From contig NZ_NFHG01000001.1 in NCBI RefSeq assembly GCF_002159265.1, positions 248,001 through 312,000 on the forward strand: a stretch of 64,000 nt of DNA, written 5' to 3'. The stretch's first letter is position 1, and each line of letters begins with the position of its first letter. A model generated the notes under the pieces. The model did not search any database and had not been told where the DNA came from. It saw nothing but the letters and a program-made list of their open reading frames with translations. This DNA comes from Flavonifractor sp. An82 (GTDB lineage: Bacteria > Bacillota > Clostridia > Oscillospirales > Oscillospiraceae). Shown piece after piece: positions 9,889 through 17,887 of the stretch. The position numbers were made by a program, and so were the translations under genes.

Positions 9889-9942
9889 ACATATCATAGC
9901 CCCTGCCCGGTCCGCATAGCTTACCGAAAAGGAGGTTTGACG

Positions 9943-10104
9943 ATGAATGAGATTGACCGCGAGATCGGGCTTGTCCTGTTGAAACGACTGTGGCAGAGGG
10001 ATTTGATCGACCAGGAGCTCTATCGATCCGCCAGCCGTTCCCGGTTCTTTGACAGAAAACATTTTGCCAGCGATGAGGAGGTCCGGCGGTATGACCACCC
10101 TTAG
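9943..10104 (+). CDS. Small SHOCT-like protein ahead of the recombinase
   Basis: 53 residues with AAGGAGGT at good spacing. The pattern EIGLVLLKRLWQRDLIDQEL resembles the short SHOCT motif (a helix, then a G/DLI turn, then a second helix) found in small proteins beside phage-type recombinases in Clostridia. Its last codons overlap the recombinase ATG at 10091, and its 3' end supplies the recombinase ribosome site, so the two are translationally coupled. A role as recombination directionality factor is plausible but is inference. Confidence 0.6.
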   Translation: MNEIDREIGLVLLKRLWQRDLIDQELYRSASRSRFFDRKHFASDEEVRRYDHP

Positions 10105-11724
10105 GGAGCTGCGGGAACAGCTGCGGATGGGCAGGTCCATCTACGACCTTTCCCTGAGGGTTACTTACTACGCCCGTGTATCCACGGAGAAAGTGGAGCA
10201 GCAGGGAAGCCTGGAGAATCAGGTTCAGTACTACACAGAATTCATACAGAAAAACCCCAACTGGACCTTCGTGCAGGGGTATGTGGACGAGGGCATCTCA
10301 GGGGCCAGCACCTACAAGCGGGAGAGCTTTTTGCGGATGATCGACGACGCCCACCGGGGCCTCTTTGACTTTATCATCACCAAAGAGATCTCCCGCTTTT
10401 CCAGAAGTACCCTGGACAGCATTCAGTATACCCAGGAGCTGCTGGACGCCAATGTGGGCGTCCTCTTTCAAAACGACAACATCAACACCCTGGACACAGA
10501 CAGCGAGTTTCGCCTGGTGGTGATGGCGGGGGTGGCCCAGGACGAGGTGCGGAAGCTGTCTGAGCGCCTGAAATTTGGGTTCCGGCAGTCCATCAAGAAG
10601 GGCCGTGTGTTGGGCAACAACCGCCTGTGGGGGTACGATAAGAAGGACTGTAAACTGACCATCATCCCGGAGCAGGCCGAGGCGGTGCGGCTCATATTTG
10701 AGCTTTACGCCACCGGGAAGTATGGGATCCGCAGGATTGCCCGGGAGTTGACCCGGCGGGGGCACACCAGCCTGCTGGGCAATGAATTCAACCAGCTGAC
10801 CATCAAACATATCCTGACCAACCCCAAGTACAAGGGCTGGTACTGCGGCAACAAGACCCAGTCCCTGGACTACCGCACCAAGAAAAAGGCCTTTTTGGAG
10901 GAGCATGAGTGGGTTATGTACCCCGATCCCAACATCCCGGCCATTGTCTCAGAAGAATTGTGGAACCGGGCCAACGCCATCTTTCAGCAGCGGAGCCGTG
11001 AGGTGCGGACGAAAGCCACCAGCTACCACAACCGATATCCATACAGCGGGAAAATCATCTGCGGCAGGCACGGCACCAGCTTTCACCGCCAGTCCTACAA
11101 GACGTTGGAGGGGGAGACGGAATTCTGGCGCTGCAAAACCTACCGGCAGCAGGGGAGGGGCGGGTGCAGTCTCCCGGCAATTCGCACCCATGAAGTGGAC
11201 CTGGTCCTGGCCGACCTCTTTCAGAAGGTGGTGACAGAGAAAAAGCAGATCATCCGGCTGGTGCTGGACAGCATTGGGGAGACGACCTGCGGGGCGGATT
11301 ACGCTGGGCAGATTGGGCGGATCGAGGTACAGATCAGCCAGATCGAGGAGAAAAAAGATAAGCTGCTGGAGCTGAGCATGGCGGATGCCATTACCCTCCA
11401 GGAGTTCAAAGAGCGCAATGGACGCCTCAACCGCCAGATCTCCGCGCTGGAGGAGCAGCGGATGGCGCTGAGACAGCGGGAGCAGATGCACAAGAGAGCA
11501 GAGGTGGACCAAAAAGTTCTGGAAAAAGCCCTGTGGGAGGAACTGAACTTTACCAACGGGGTCCGCTCCGAAGTGGTGGCAGCCATCCTGGATCACATTG
11601 TGGTACTGGAGCAAAGCAGCGACAAGCAAATCTATTTAGAGATCTATCTGCGGCTGGGGCAGCAGGCTTCAGCCCATTTTCAGCGGGGCGGATTGGTCCT
11701 TTGCAATAGTCCTTTAAAAAATAC
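9943..11724 (+). mobile_element. Right-hand end of a sigK-intervening (skin-like) element
   Basis: A serine recombinase with its small partner gene abuts, without a gap, a sigma-K reading frame that starts in mid-domain at about 11716. That is how a site-specific element inside sigK looks at its 3' boundary. The crossover should lie near 11705-11725 (CCTTTAAAAAATACTATACC). The left end and the 5' half of sigK are not in this window, so the element, if real, extends beyond position 1 and would include some or all genes upstream. The start given is only the first gene clearly tied to it. Confidence 0.6.
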
Positions 11725-11755
11725 TATACCCCCAACGGAGACCAGGACGACCTGA
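10091..11755 (+). CDS. Large serine recombinase, SpoIVCA-like
   Basis: 554 residues from the ATG at 10091, chosen because GAGGAGGT sits 9 bases upstream. Residues about 22-170 are the resolvase catalytic domain: YYARVSTE carries the nucleophile Ser, and ITKEISRFSR and the QDEVRKLSERLKFG helix follow. Then come a recombinase DNA-binding domain (about 190-290), a zinc ribbon (KIICGRHG ... EFWRCKTY ... GGCSL), a coiled coil and a basic tail. It should cut and rejoin DNA at paired att sites. The last dozen or so codons are read from the sigma-K fragment in another frame, so excision would change its own 3' end. It is the best candidate for excising the element from sigK. Confidence 0.85.
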   Translation: MTTLRELREQLRMGRSIYDLSLRVTYYARVSTEKVEQQGSLENQVQYYTEFIQKNPNWTFVQGYVDEGISGASTYKRESFLRMIDDAHRGLFDFIITKEISRFSRSTLDSIQYTQELLDANVGVLFQNDNINTLDTDSEFRLVVMAGVAQDEVRKLSERLKFGFRQSIKKGRVLGNNRLWGYDKKDCKLTIIPEQAEAVRLIFELYATGKYGIRRIARELTRRGHTSLLGNEFNQLTIKHILTNPKYKGWYCGNKTQSLDYRTKKKAFLEEHEWVMYPDPNIPAIVSEELWNRANAIFQQRSREVRTKATSYHNRYPYSGKIICGRHGTSFHRQSYKTLEGETEFWRCKTYRQQGRGGCSLPAIRTHEVDLVLADLFQKVVTEKKQIIRLVLDSIGETTCGADYAGQIGRIEVQISQIEEKKDKLLELSMADAITLQEFKERNGRLNRQISALEEQRMALRQREQMHKRAEVDQKVLEKALWEELNFTNGVRSEVVAAILDHIVVLEQSSDKQIYLEIYLRLGQQASAHFQRGGLVLCNSPLKNTIPPTETRTT

Positions 11756-12168
11756 TCTCCATCGGCACCATAGGACTGATCAAGGGGATCAGTACCTTTA
11801 AACCGGACAAAAAGGTAAGGCTTGCTACCTACGCCTCCAGGTGCATCGAAAACGAAATCCTGATGCATTTCAGGGCACAGCGCAAGACTCAGGGGGAGGT
11901 CTCTCTGTCCGACGCCATCGACGGCGACGGAGACGGCAATGCCCTTTCCCTCATGGATACCATCAGTGTGGATGACAATATGCTGGAGGAACTGGACGCC
12001 AAGGATGCCTGTGTACGGGTGCGCCGGTGCGTCAAACAGTGTCTGGACCCAAGGGAGGCCATGATCATCACCCTGCGGTACGGACTCAACGAGTGCCAGC
12101 CCCTGACCCAGCGGGAGGTGGCGTCCCGGTGCGGCATCAGCCGGTCCTATGTATCCCGCCGCCGCTAA
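11716..12168 (+). pseudogene. sigK: 3' part of the sporulation sigma factor sigma-K gene
   Basis: In-frame codons from AAA AAA TAC TAT give KKYYTPNGDQDDLISIGTIG, matching sigma-K from the end of its 'LVAHIVKK' helix. Region 2 continues (LIKGISTFKP, LATYASRCIENEILMHFRAQ) and region 4 helix-turn-helix follows (TQREVASRCGISRSYVSR). An in-frame TAG at 11707-11709 and the recombinase 3' end stand where the N-terminal half should be. The other end is also odd: the frame stops right after SYVSR-RR, about 20 residues short of a normal sigma-K, and a hairpin follows. It is inactive as it stands and becomes a gene only if DNA excision rejoins a 5' half, and only if the short C-terminus is tolerated. 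Confidence 0.8.
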
Positions 12169-12175
12169 TGTAAGC

Positions 12176-12215
12176 GAAGCCCGGAAAGCCTTGTGGGACA
12201 AGAGCTCCGGGCTTC
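12176..12215 (+). terminator. Hairpin after the sigK fragment
   Basis: GAAGCCCGG (12176-12184) pairs with CCGGGCTTC (12207-12215) around a 22-base loop, eight bases past the stop. No T-run follows; a weak terminator at best. The DNA to its right turns abruptly AT-rich. Confidence 0.4.
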
Positions 12216-12335
12216 AAGTGCAACTGGGGATAGCACTGCGGTTATTGTAAGTAGTGGGAATTTTGGGAAGATAAGCGGCTGTTCATCCCAATTAACTAGA
12301 TGATGGGTAGTTTATTTTGCAACAGGATTTATAAA

Positions 12336-13535
12336 TTATATCCGATCAATAAATCCAAGGTTAGAGTAATCAGAGTGAAATAATTCATCTATTAAATTTT
12401 TTGTATTGTATTTAATTTTTCGTGTATCAAACCAACGCTTGTCAATAATAAAATAGTCGCTTTTAGGAAGCCGGCTATTTTCCACCATTAAATTATTCCC
12501 ATATTTCTCTATATGTTTAGGTAAATAAGCATTAAGCAATTCAACTTCTTTTCCCGAACCAGTTAAGTTGTAATATGGGATAAATTGCTTAATCACAGTT
12601 AGTTTTTCGTACTTTTGGGCGCTAATAAATATACTAGAAAAATTTTCTTGAAAAATTTCCGTGTAAACTTTTTCTGCAATGACTCTAAGATAAGTAATTG
12701 TGCTAATATCTACTTTTTCACTTTCTGATTCTGAAATCAAAATAGCACGTAGTCGTACGCTGCCATCGCACATTATTTCAATAAAATTATGTATACCAGA
12801 GTTTAGTAATGTAGTTTTGTTATCTCCTGAAGAAGCAGATGCAATGCCAACACTGATTAAAATTGAATAGCCTAATCGAGATATACTAAAACCTGCAGTA
12901 TGGGATTTCAAGATTTCTGTAACTGGAGTGAAGTCATATGTGTAAAATGTATTCTGAAGTTTTGTTGTTTTAGATAGTGTGGTGCTAAACCCTAGATCTA
13001 AATAGCCACAGAGATTATTGGGGCATGATGAATCAATTCTTATCGGCTCTATTTCAATCTTATCTTTTATACACTTCAGTTGGTCACTTCTTTTGCTATA
13101 TAGTTGTGAAAGTTTAGCAGAATCGTTGATGGGAAAAGAACCTGAAGATACACGCTCAAAAATTTGCCCTTTATTCGTTATGTAAGGCGGCATGGTTCCT
13201 TCATTTATTTTTATTACGAAGATAGTAATGGCTCCAGATCTCAGCCTTTTTACATCAAAATTCGGAATAGGAGTTATAGAGTCGTGTATTGTGGTATGTA
13301 TTCTTTGCTCTGTCCACTGTTTACAACCTTCAATAGTTTTGTCATCAGTTATTCCTAATAATATATAACCACCATATGTATTTGCAAAAGCTGACACTTC
13401 TTTTACTAACTTTGCTGGGGATTCTTTATCGGATTTAAATTCAAAGAAAAATGTTTCATCATCAGTACCAGCTAGCAATTTTTCAATATCTGAAAACCGA
13501 AGTTTTTCCCATTGCTTATTATTAATATTAATCAA
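12336..13535 (-). CDS. AlbA_2 (Schlafen-type) domain protein
   Basis: 399 residues, probably from a TTG, since CGGGGG lies about 8 bases upstream and no ATG fits. The N-terminal 130 residues are an AlbA_2 domain (FFFEFKSD, VSAFANTYGGYILLGI, PPYITNKGQIFERVSSGSF), a nucleic-acid-binding fold related to Schlafen and found in phage-defence and helicase proteins. The remaining 270 residues are not recognised. Codon use is markedly AT-rich beside its GC-rich neighbours, which points to recent transfer. No partner gene is adjacent. A defence or RNA-related role is inference from the domain. Confidence 0.7.
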   Translation of the reverse strand: MININNKQWEKLRFSDIEKLLAGTDDETFFFEFKSDKESPAKLVKEVSAFANTYGGYILLGITDDKTIEGCKQWTEQRIHTTIHDSITPIPNFDVKRLRSGAITIFVIKINEGTMPPYITNKGQIFERVSSGSFPINDSAKLSQLYSKRSDQLKCIKDKIEIEPIRIDSSCPNNLCGYLDLGFSTTLSKTTKLQNTFYTYDFTPVTEILKSHTAGFSISRLGYSILISVGIASASSGDNKTTLLNSGIHNFIEIMCDGSVRLRAILISESESEKVDISTITYLRVIAEKVYTEIFQENFSSIFISAQKYEKLTVIKQFIPYYNLTGSGKEVELLNAYLPKHIEKYGNNLMVENSRLPKSDYFIIDKRWFDTRKIKYNTKNLIDELFHSDYSNLGFIDRI

Positions 13536-13604
13536 AATACTACCCCCGATTTTGTAGCATTACTTTGTGTCTGACATCAGTTATTATGGTAGAACACGTA
13601 TTTG

Positions 13605-14080
13605 TTACAGCAACTTATATTGCCAATGTCCATCAAGGTGAACCTTTACAAGTTTTCTTTCAAGCACCAAACCAGCAAGAATTCTATTCGCCGTTGCTGC
13701 CGAAACCCCACACAGTTCCCGCACATCGGCATTCATAATATAGTCGTGGGTCTTCAAATACTCCTGAATCTTGTTCCAGCGGAGTGTGGCTTTATCCAAT
13801 TTCTCATCGCTCATTGCATCACTCGTATTGATGGCATCCATGAGCGATGCTTTGATGGCGGAGAGCATGAACTTGATAAATACCCGCATTATTGGAGACG
13901 TTGATGACGTCATAATACTCCTGCTAGCGGTCATGGATGATGTACTCCACCGGGAGCCAGGCAAAGGCAGGATTCCATTTGGAAAGTAGCAGCGTATGCC
14001 ACAAGCGGCCCACACAGCCATTTCCATCAGCAAAAGGGTGGATTACTTCCAGCTCGTACCGAAATGCGTAGCTGCAAATA
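13605..14080 (-). pseudogene. Fic/DOC-family AMP-transferase gene, broken
   Basis: The antisense frame reads FRYELEVIHPFADGNG followed by CVGRLWHTLLLSKWN, an HPFxxGNG Fic motif. An in-frame TAG follows at the IIHDR/QEYYD junction, then a frameshift. The winged-helix C-terminus (LCGVSAATANRILAGL ... GHWQYKLL) reads on to 13605. The N-terminal half, including any inhibitory helix, is missing upstream where AT-rich DNA begins. Intact relatives transfer AMP to proteins, often in toxin-antitoxin or signalling roles; this copy cannot. Confidence 0.8.
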
Positions 14081-14296
14081 TTTGGATTTATTTTATCATA
14101 TACTGCTCATCTTTTCAATGAATACGAAACTTAATGCGATAGATATGGCGTGATATGTCAGCCTGCTATCCTCTGGATATTGTCTTCAGTTCTGTACACA
14201 GCCAATCGTATATTAGCAAGGAATATATTCTTTACGCCATATTTCTCGTTGACATTATGTTTGATATGACATATTATAAGTTTGGAGGGATGTAGC

Positions 14297-14596
14297 ATGA
14301 GCGATTTTCAAAAATTACTGGATCAGGCACTTGAGAAAGTAAATTTGACGCCTGTTGACGACACTCCCGAGATGGAAGAATATGATATCGACGCCGAAGT
14401 GCGCGACTTGGTAATCTCTGCCCGCAGCGCGGCCAATCTGACGCAGAAGCAGTTGGCGCAGCGTTCGGGTGTATCCCAGGCGAACATCAGCAAAATTGAA
14501 AATGGGAACTATCAGCCCAGCTTGTCCACATTAAAGCGAATCGCGGGCGCGTTGGGAAAACGGTTGGTGGTCAGTTTTGAAGACCCGGAGGTGTAA
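14297..14596 (+). CDS. Xre-family helix-turn-helix regulator of the AAA/TOPRIM cassette
   Basis: 99 residues from the ATG at 14297, which has GGAGG 8 bases upstream; the earlier in-frame TTG has no ribosome site. An Xre/HigA-like HTH occupies residues about 38-90 (LTQKQLAQRSGVSQANISKI). The first 35 residues are acidic. It ends two bases before the GTG of the ATPase gene, whose ribosome site lies within its last codons, so the three genes form an operon. It probably autorepresses the cassette; an antitoxin role is possible. Confidence 0.8.
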   Translation: MSDFQKLLDQALEKVNLTPVDDTPEMEEYDIDAEVRDLVISARSAANLTQKQLAQRSGVSQANISKIENGNYQPSLSTLKRIAGALGKRLVVSFEDPEV

Positions 14597-14598
14597 CT

Positions 14599-15732
14599 GT
14601 GGCGATCCATATTGAAAATTTGAAGATCGAACAATTCCGCGGGATTCGGCAGTTATCTGTTCCGAACCTGAACCATATCAATCTGATTGTCGGCGACAAC
14701 AACTGCGGCAAGACCAGCTTTTTGGAAGCCCTTCTTCTGCTGCGCGATCCCGGAGATTTTACCAATACCTTGCGCATTGCGCGTATGCGGGACAGCCTGG
14801 CCATGTACGGCGGAATTTCCGCCTATGAAAGTCTGCTTACCCTGTTTCCACACAGCAGCAATGAGGAGGAAACCGCCCGTATGCTGTCCCTGCAGGCTCG
14901 CTGCAGAGGAGAGGACGTCCTCTATTCGCTGGAGGGCAACGTGAAAACCATTATGTTGGACTTGGAGGAGCAAAACCGGATTCCCCGCTATTCGATGCGG
15001 AATTTCCGTAAGTTCAAGGATTCCATTCCCTCAGAATGTCAGGCGTTTCAGGGAAACTTGCTGGTTCGCACAGGCAACAACCAGGAGACAACTGAGATAA
15101 GATTCCATGAATATTCCACCGTATCTGGGCGGGACATTACCAACCGCCATCTTCTGAACATGGTCTATCTGGCGCCGTTCGATCATCTGCGGGGCGGGAA
15201 TTTTTCCCGTATCTTAACAAATGATCCCTATAAGGAGCTCTGCGTACAGATCTTACAGCTTTTTGATCCCGGCATTACAGACTTGCTGATGCTGAAAAAC
15301 GAAAATACCAACCGCCCCATCGAATGTGTCAAGCACAAGGAACTGGGGATAATGCCTCTGTCCAACTACGGCGACGGCATCAAGAAGGTTTTGTCTATCG
15401 CCAGCGGGCTCGCAAGAGCTGTGAATGGTGTACTGCTGATCGATGAGGTGGAGACAGCCATCCACTCACGCTATTTTGAAGATATTTTCCGTTTCATTGC
15501 CTCAGCATGCCGCAAATTCGATGTGCAGGTCTTTATCACCTCTCACAGCATCGAAGCGATTGACGGGTTCCTATCCATTGTGGATTATGAGAAGACGACC
15601 GAACAGGAGGACCCTATCAGCGTTGTGACGCTCAAAAAAGATTGGAGTTCTTCCCTCAGCTATGCCCGGGTCCTGTCCGGCTGCCACGTTCACCAGAACC
15701 GGGAGCAGTTTGGCTTCGAGGTGCGCCTATGA
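14599..15732 (+). CDS. AAA15/OLD-like ABC-type ATPase of a two-gene defence-like module
   Basis: 377 residues from a GTG with GGAGG upstream. Features of SMC/ABC-type AAA15 ATPases: N-terminal strand with FRGIRQL, Walker A VGDNNCGKTS (about 32-41), the NYGDGIKKVLSIASGLARA signature-like helix, Walker B GVLLIDEVE, and the TSHSIEAI switch histidine near the end. The middle is a helical insertion. The following TOPRIM gene overlaps it by four bases (ATGA), so the proteins are probably made in stoichiometry and act together, as in PARIS (AriA/AriB), with OLD/GajA as fused equivalents. Sensing of a phage product is inference. Confidence 0.8.
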   Translation: MAIHIENLKIEQFRGIRQLSVPNLNHINLIVGDNNCGKTSFLEALLLLRDPGDFTNTLRIARMRDSLAMYGGISAYESLLTLFPHSSNEEETARMLSLQARCRGEDVLYSLEGNVKTIMLDLEEQNRIPRYSMRNFRKFKDSIPSECQAFQGNLLVRTGNNQETTEIRFHEYSTVSGRDITNRHLLNMVYLAPFDHLRGGNFSRILTNDPYKELCVQILQLFDPGITDLLMLKNENTNRPIECVKHKELGIMPLSNYGDGIKKVLSIASGLARAVNGVLLIDEVETAIHSRYFEDIFRFIASACRKFDVQVFITSHSIEAIDGFLSIVDYEKTTEQEDPISVVTLKKDWSSSLSYARVLSGCHVHQNREQFGFEVRL

Positions 15733-16457
15733 ACAAATTGATTCTGTGTGAAGGCAAGACCGACGCCATTTTGCTCAGTTATTATTTGGGATGCGTTCGG
15801 CAATGGACTCCCTGCAAGCGTGGGCCAAAAAACTTCCAAATCTCTGTGGATGAAAAATCTGGTGAATCGGCTTATTGGTATCAGCGGGGAGAGGATCGCC
15901 TGCTGATTTGCGGTGTGGGCGGGAAGGATAAGTTCGGCGGATTTTTTGCAGATAAGATACGGGCGGCGATCCTTGACGCCCAAGTGTTTTCCAAAGTCGC
16001 TCTGGTCACCGACCGGGATGATCGGCAAGAGGAGGATATTACGGCAGAAGTGTGCCGGATTTTTGCTCCGGCCATCACGCAGGCCAAACAAAATCACTGG
16101 GTCGAGAATACTTATCAGGATGGTTTCGGACAGAAACAAACGCTGTCGTTTTTGCTGCTGATTATCCCGACCAACCAGCAGGGCGCTTTGGAGTCGCTGC
16201 TGCTGGAGGCGATCTCGGAAGACCCATATGACCGCGAGATCGTTACGCGCAGTACAGCGTTTGTGGAAGAAATCGGGCCTTACGCGGAACGCTATATTGG
16301 ACAAGCCCGCTTGAAACTGAAAGCCCGTCTGGGGGTCACCTGGGCAATCCAATCACCGGGGAAGGAGTTCCATTTTATTGATGAACAGATCCGGGCCGTT
16401 CGATGGGAACGCTCAGATGTTCTGGCAAAATGTTTTTCGCAACTGGTTTTCATTTGA
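15729..16457 (+). CDS. DUF3226/TOPRIM-like partner (putative nuclease) of the AAA15 ATPase
   Basis: 242 residues from the ATG that overlaps the ATPase stop codon; the longer upstream frame has no start signal. The TOPRIM pattern is visible: LILCEGKTDAILLSYYL with the conserved Glu near the N-terminus and LVTDRDD with the Asp pair at about residue 95. Family knowledge makes it a metal-dependent nuclease or tRNA/DNA-cleaving effector held by its ATPase. The C-terminal 60 residues recur, degenerate, at 19349-19518. A shared terminator-like hairpin follows. Confidence 0.75.
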   Translation: MNKLILCEGKTDAILLSYYLGCVRQWTPCKRGPKNFQISVDEKSGESAYWYQRGEDRLLICGVGGKDKFGGFFADKIRAAILDAQVFSKVALVTDRDDRQEEDITAEVCRIFAPAITQAKQNHWVENTYQDGFGQKQTLSFLLLIIPTNQQGALESLLLEAISEDPYDREIVTRSTAFVEEIGPYAERYIGQARLKLKARLGVTWAIQSPGKEFHFIDEQIRAVRWERSDVLAKCFSQLVFI

Positions 16458-16470
16458 CAGTGACAAAGAG

Positions 16471-16502
16471 GGGCACTGCAGAACAACATCTGCAGTGTCC
16501 CT
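16471..16502 (+). terminator. Terminator of the AAA/TOPRIM cassette
   Basis: GGGCACTGCAGA pairs with TCTGCAGTGTCCC (one bulged base) around a 6-base loop, 14 bases after the stop codon. A related hairpin follows the degenerate repeat copy near 19529-19565. Confidence 0.65.
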
Positions 16503-16610
16503 TACCACATTTTTAGATCTTGCCGGCCTTCCAATAGGAGGAGGCTTGTCCACCCGGATAGACTATGATTGAAATGAAAACAGCATACCAATGTGAATAA
16601 CCTCACCTGT

Positions 16611-17360
16611 TCAGTTTTCCACTACAATGCAATTTACAAAGCCGCTGACAGCGGTGCAGGCATCTAAAGCAATGATGCCTGTGCCGTAAAAGGGGCGGAA
16701 ATTGGCATCTGGGCCGAATTGAGAACCGGCATGGTCGATTGTAGAATGACCAAAAGAGGTGTGCCAATGGCCACAGATGATGGTTTTGTCATCCTCATAG
16801 GCATATCGAAAGGCAGCCATGCCGTTGATCCAGCGGGCTTTTTCCCAAAGATCCGCAGAGGCATTGCGCCAGTCACCAATACTACTATAGCCGTTGCGCT
16901 CCTGAATGCAGGGGATCCAGCCGTGGACAAATATGTGGTGTTCTGTTTCAAAATAGTCCAGCATGGCAGGAATGATTTTTTGATAGAACACGGTATTCCG
17001 GGCTGCTTCAGCGAAGTCATCGTGCAAAGTAGGGGCGAGGTGGGGATCGAAATCGGTGAGTTGAAGAGCGGTATCGTAAGTGCCATTGTCGACATGGTGG
17101 CGATATGGCAGACCTGTATCGATCGTGACAAGTTCTTCAAACAGATCTTCGTGGTTGCCGCGAACCAGAATGACCTTATCTTGATCCAATAGCGCAGAGA
17201 GAAAAGCCTGCAGTTTCAGCGCTTCCTTACCGCGGTCAAACAGGTCTCCCAGAATGACCAGTTTGTGCGGTGCAGAGTCGGCGAAGAAGCCGGCCTTGGT
17301 TAAAGCAGTGATCAGCGGCGTATAAAATCCGTGGATGTCAGCGGTCACATAATAACGCAT
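16611..17360 (-). CDS. Calcineurin-like metallophosphatase
   Basis: 249 residues; the start at 17360 is chosen because AAAGGAGG lies at correct spacing. Metallophosphatase motifs are complete: TADIHGFY (D, H), ILGDLFDRGKEA (GDxxDRG), VRGNHED (GNHE), VHGW and CGHWHT. These bind two metal ions. The length and motif order resemble bacterial PrpE/ApaH-type phosphoesterases acting on protein phosphoesters or Ap4A. The substrate cannot be read from the sequence. It stands alone. Confidence 0.85.
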   Translation of the reverse strand: MRYYVTADIHGFYTPLITALTKAGFFADSAPHKLVILGDLFDRGKEALKLQAFLSALLDQDKVILVRGNHEDLFEELVTIDTGLPYRHHVDNGTYDTALQLTDFDPHLAPTLHDDFAEAARNTVFYQKIIPAMLDYFETEHHIFVHGWIPCIQERNGYSSIGDWRNASADLWEKARWINGMAAFRYAYEDDKTIICGHWHTSFGHSTIDHAGSQFGPDANFRPFYGTGIIALDACTAVSGFVNCIVVEN

Positions 17361-17400
17361 CAACAAGCCTCCTTTACGATTGAAACGTAGGCAAGTCAAT

Positions 17401-17562
17401 TTACGGGCGAAATCGCTCCATTGCCATATGTTGTATGCGAATTGGGTATGGTGATACCTCTGTGCTCGGGCGGCCCTGCTCCGTTACCATCCGGATGGAT
17501 CCAGCCTTGAACGCCTCATCGCACCGCGGCGGTGCCACCCCTTTTTTACGTTTTATCTCCAT
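17401..17562 (-). pseudogene. IS3-family transposase OrfA fragment
   Basis: A 53-codon antisense frame carries CDEAFKAGSIRMVTEQGRPS then TEV, the start of an IS3 OrfA helix-turn-helix. After TEV it runs into unrelated sequence and stops. No OrfB or terminal repeats were seen, so it is a scrap of an old insertion. Confidence 0.7.
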
Positions 17563-17887
17563 GGTCTTTGTCCCATTTCCTTTCCATTATAACGAATGTT
17601 TTTCTGTTCATCAATTCGGGAAAGGGGATATTCTACTTTTTTCCATACCTGACAGGTTCTGTCGTGGGAAGATCCCTGCCACTCCTTTACAATTTTAGAC
17701 GGGGCATATCCCCGCAATAATAAAAGGAGGAAGCAATCATGAAACAGAAAAAAGAATCTGCGCAAACGGGTGGGCGGTAAATACCCTAATAATGCGGACT
17801 ATTTGACAATTATCACACTTTTCCGGTTGACTATTTGATGGAAGATGATATGCTGATACTATCAAACGGTCCAGGAGTGGTGCGGCA
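17563..17887 (+). other. Non-coding stretch before the DUF4143 ATPase
   Basis: Holds a 13-codon open frame at 17739 with AAAGGAGG before it (too short to call) and a repeated ACTATTTGA near 17798 and 17825, the second after a TTGACT that may be the -35 of the ATPase gene with TATGCT at 17847. No gene is supported. Confidence 0.4.

Noticed and set aside
13164-13358. 64-codon plus-strand frame
   Set aside because: Antisense to the AlbA_2 gene, no ribosome site.
17739-17780. 13-codon frame after a good ribosome site
   Set aside because: Too short, no neighbour or leader-peptide pattern (no attenuator hairpin); kept only as a note.
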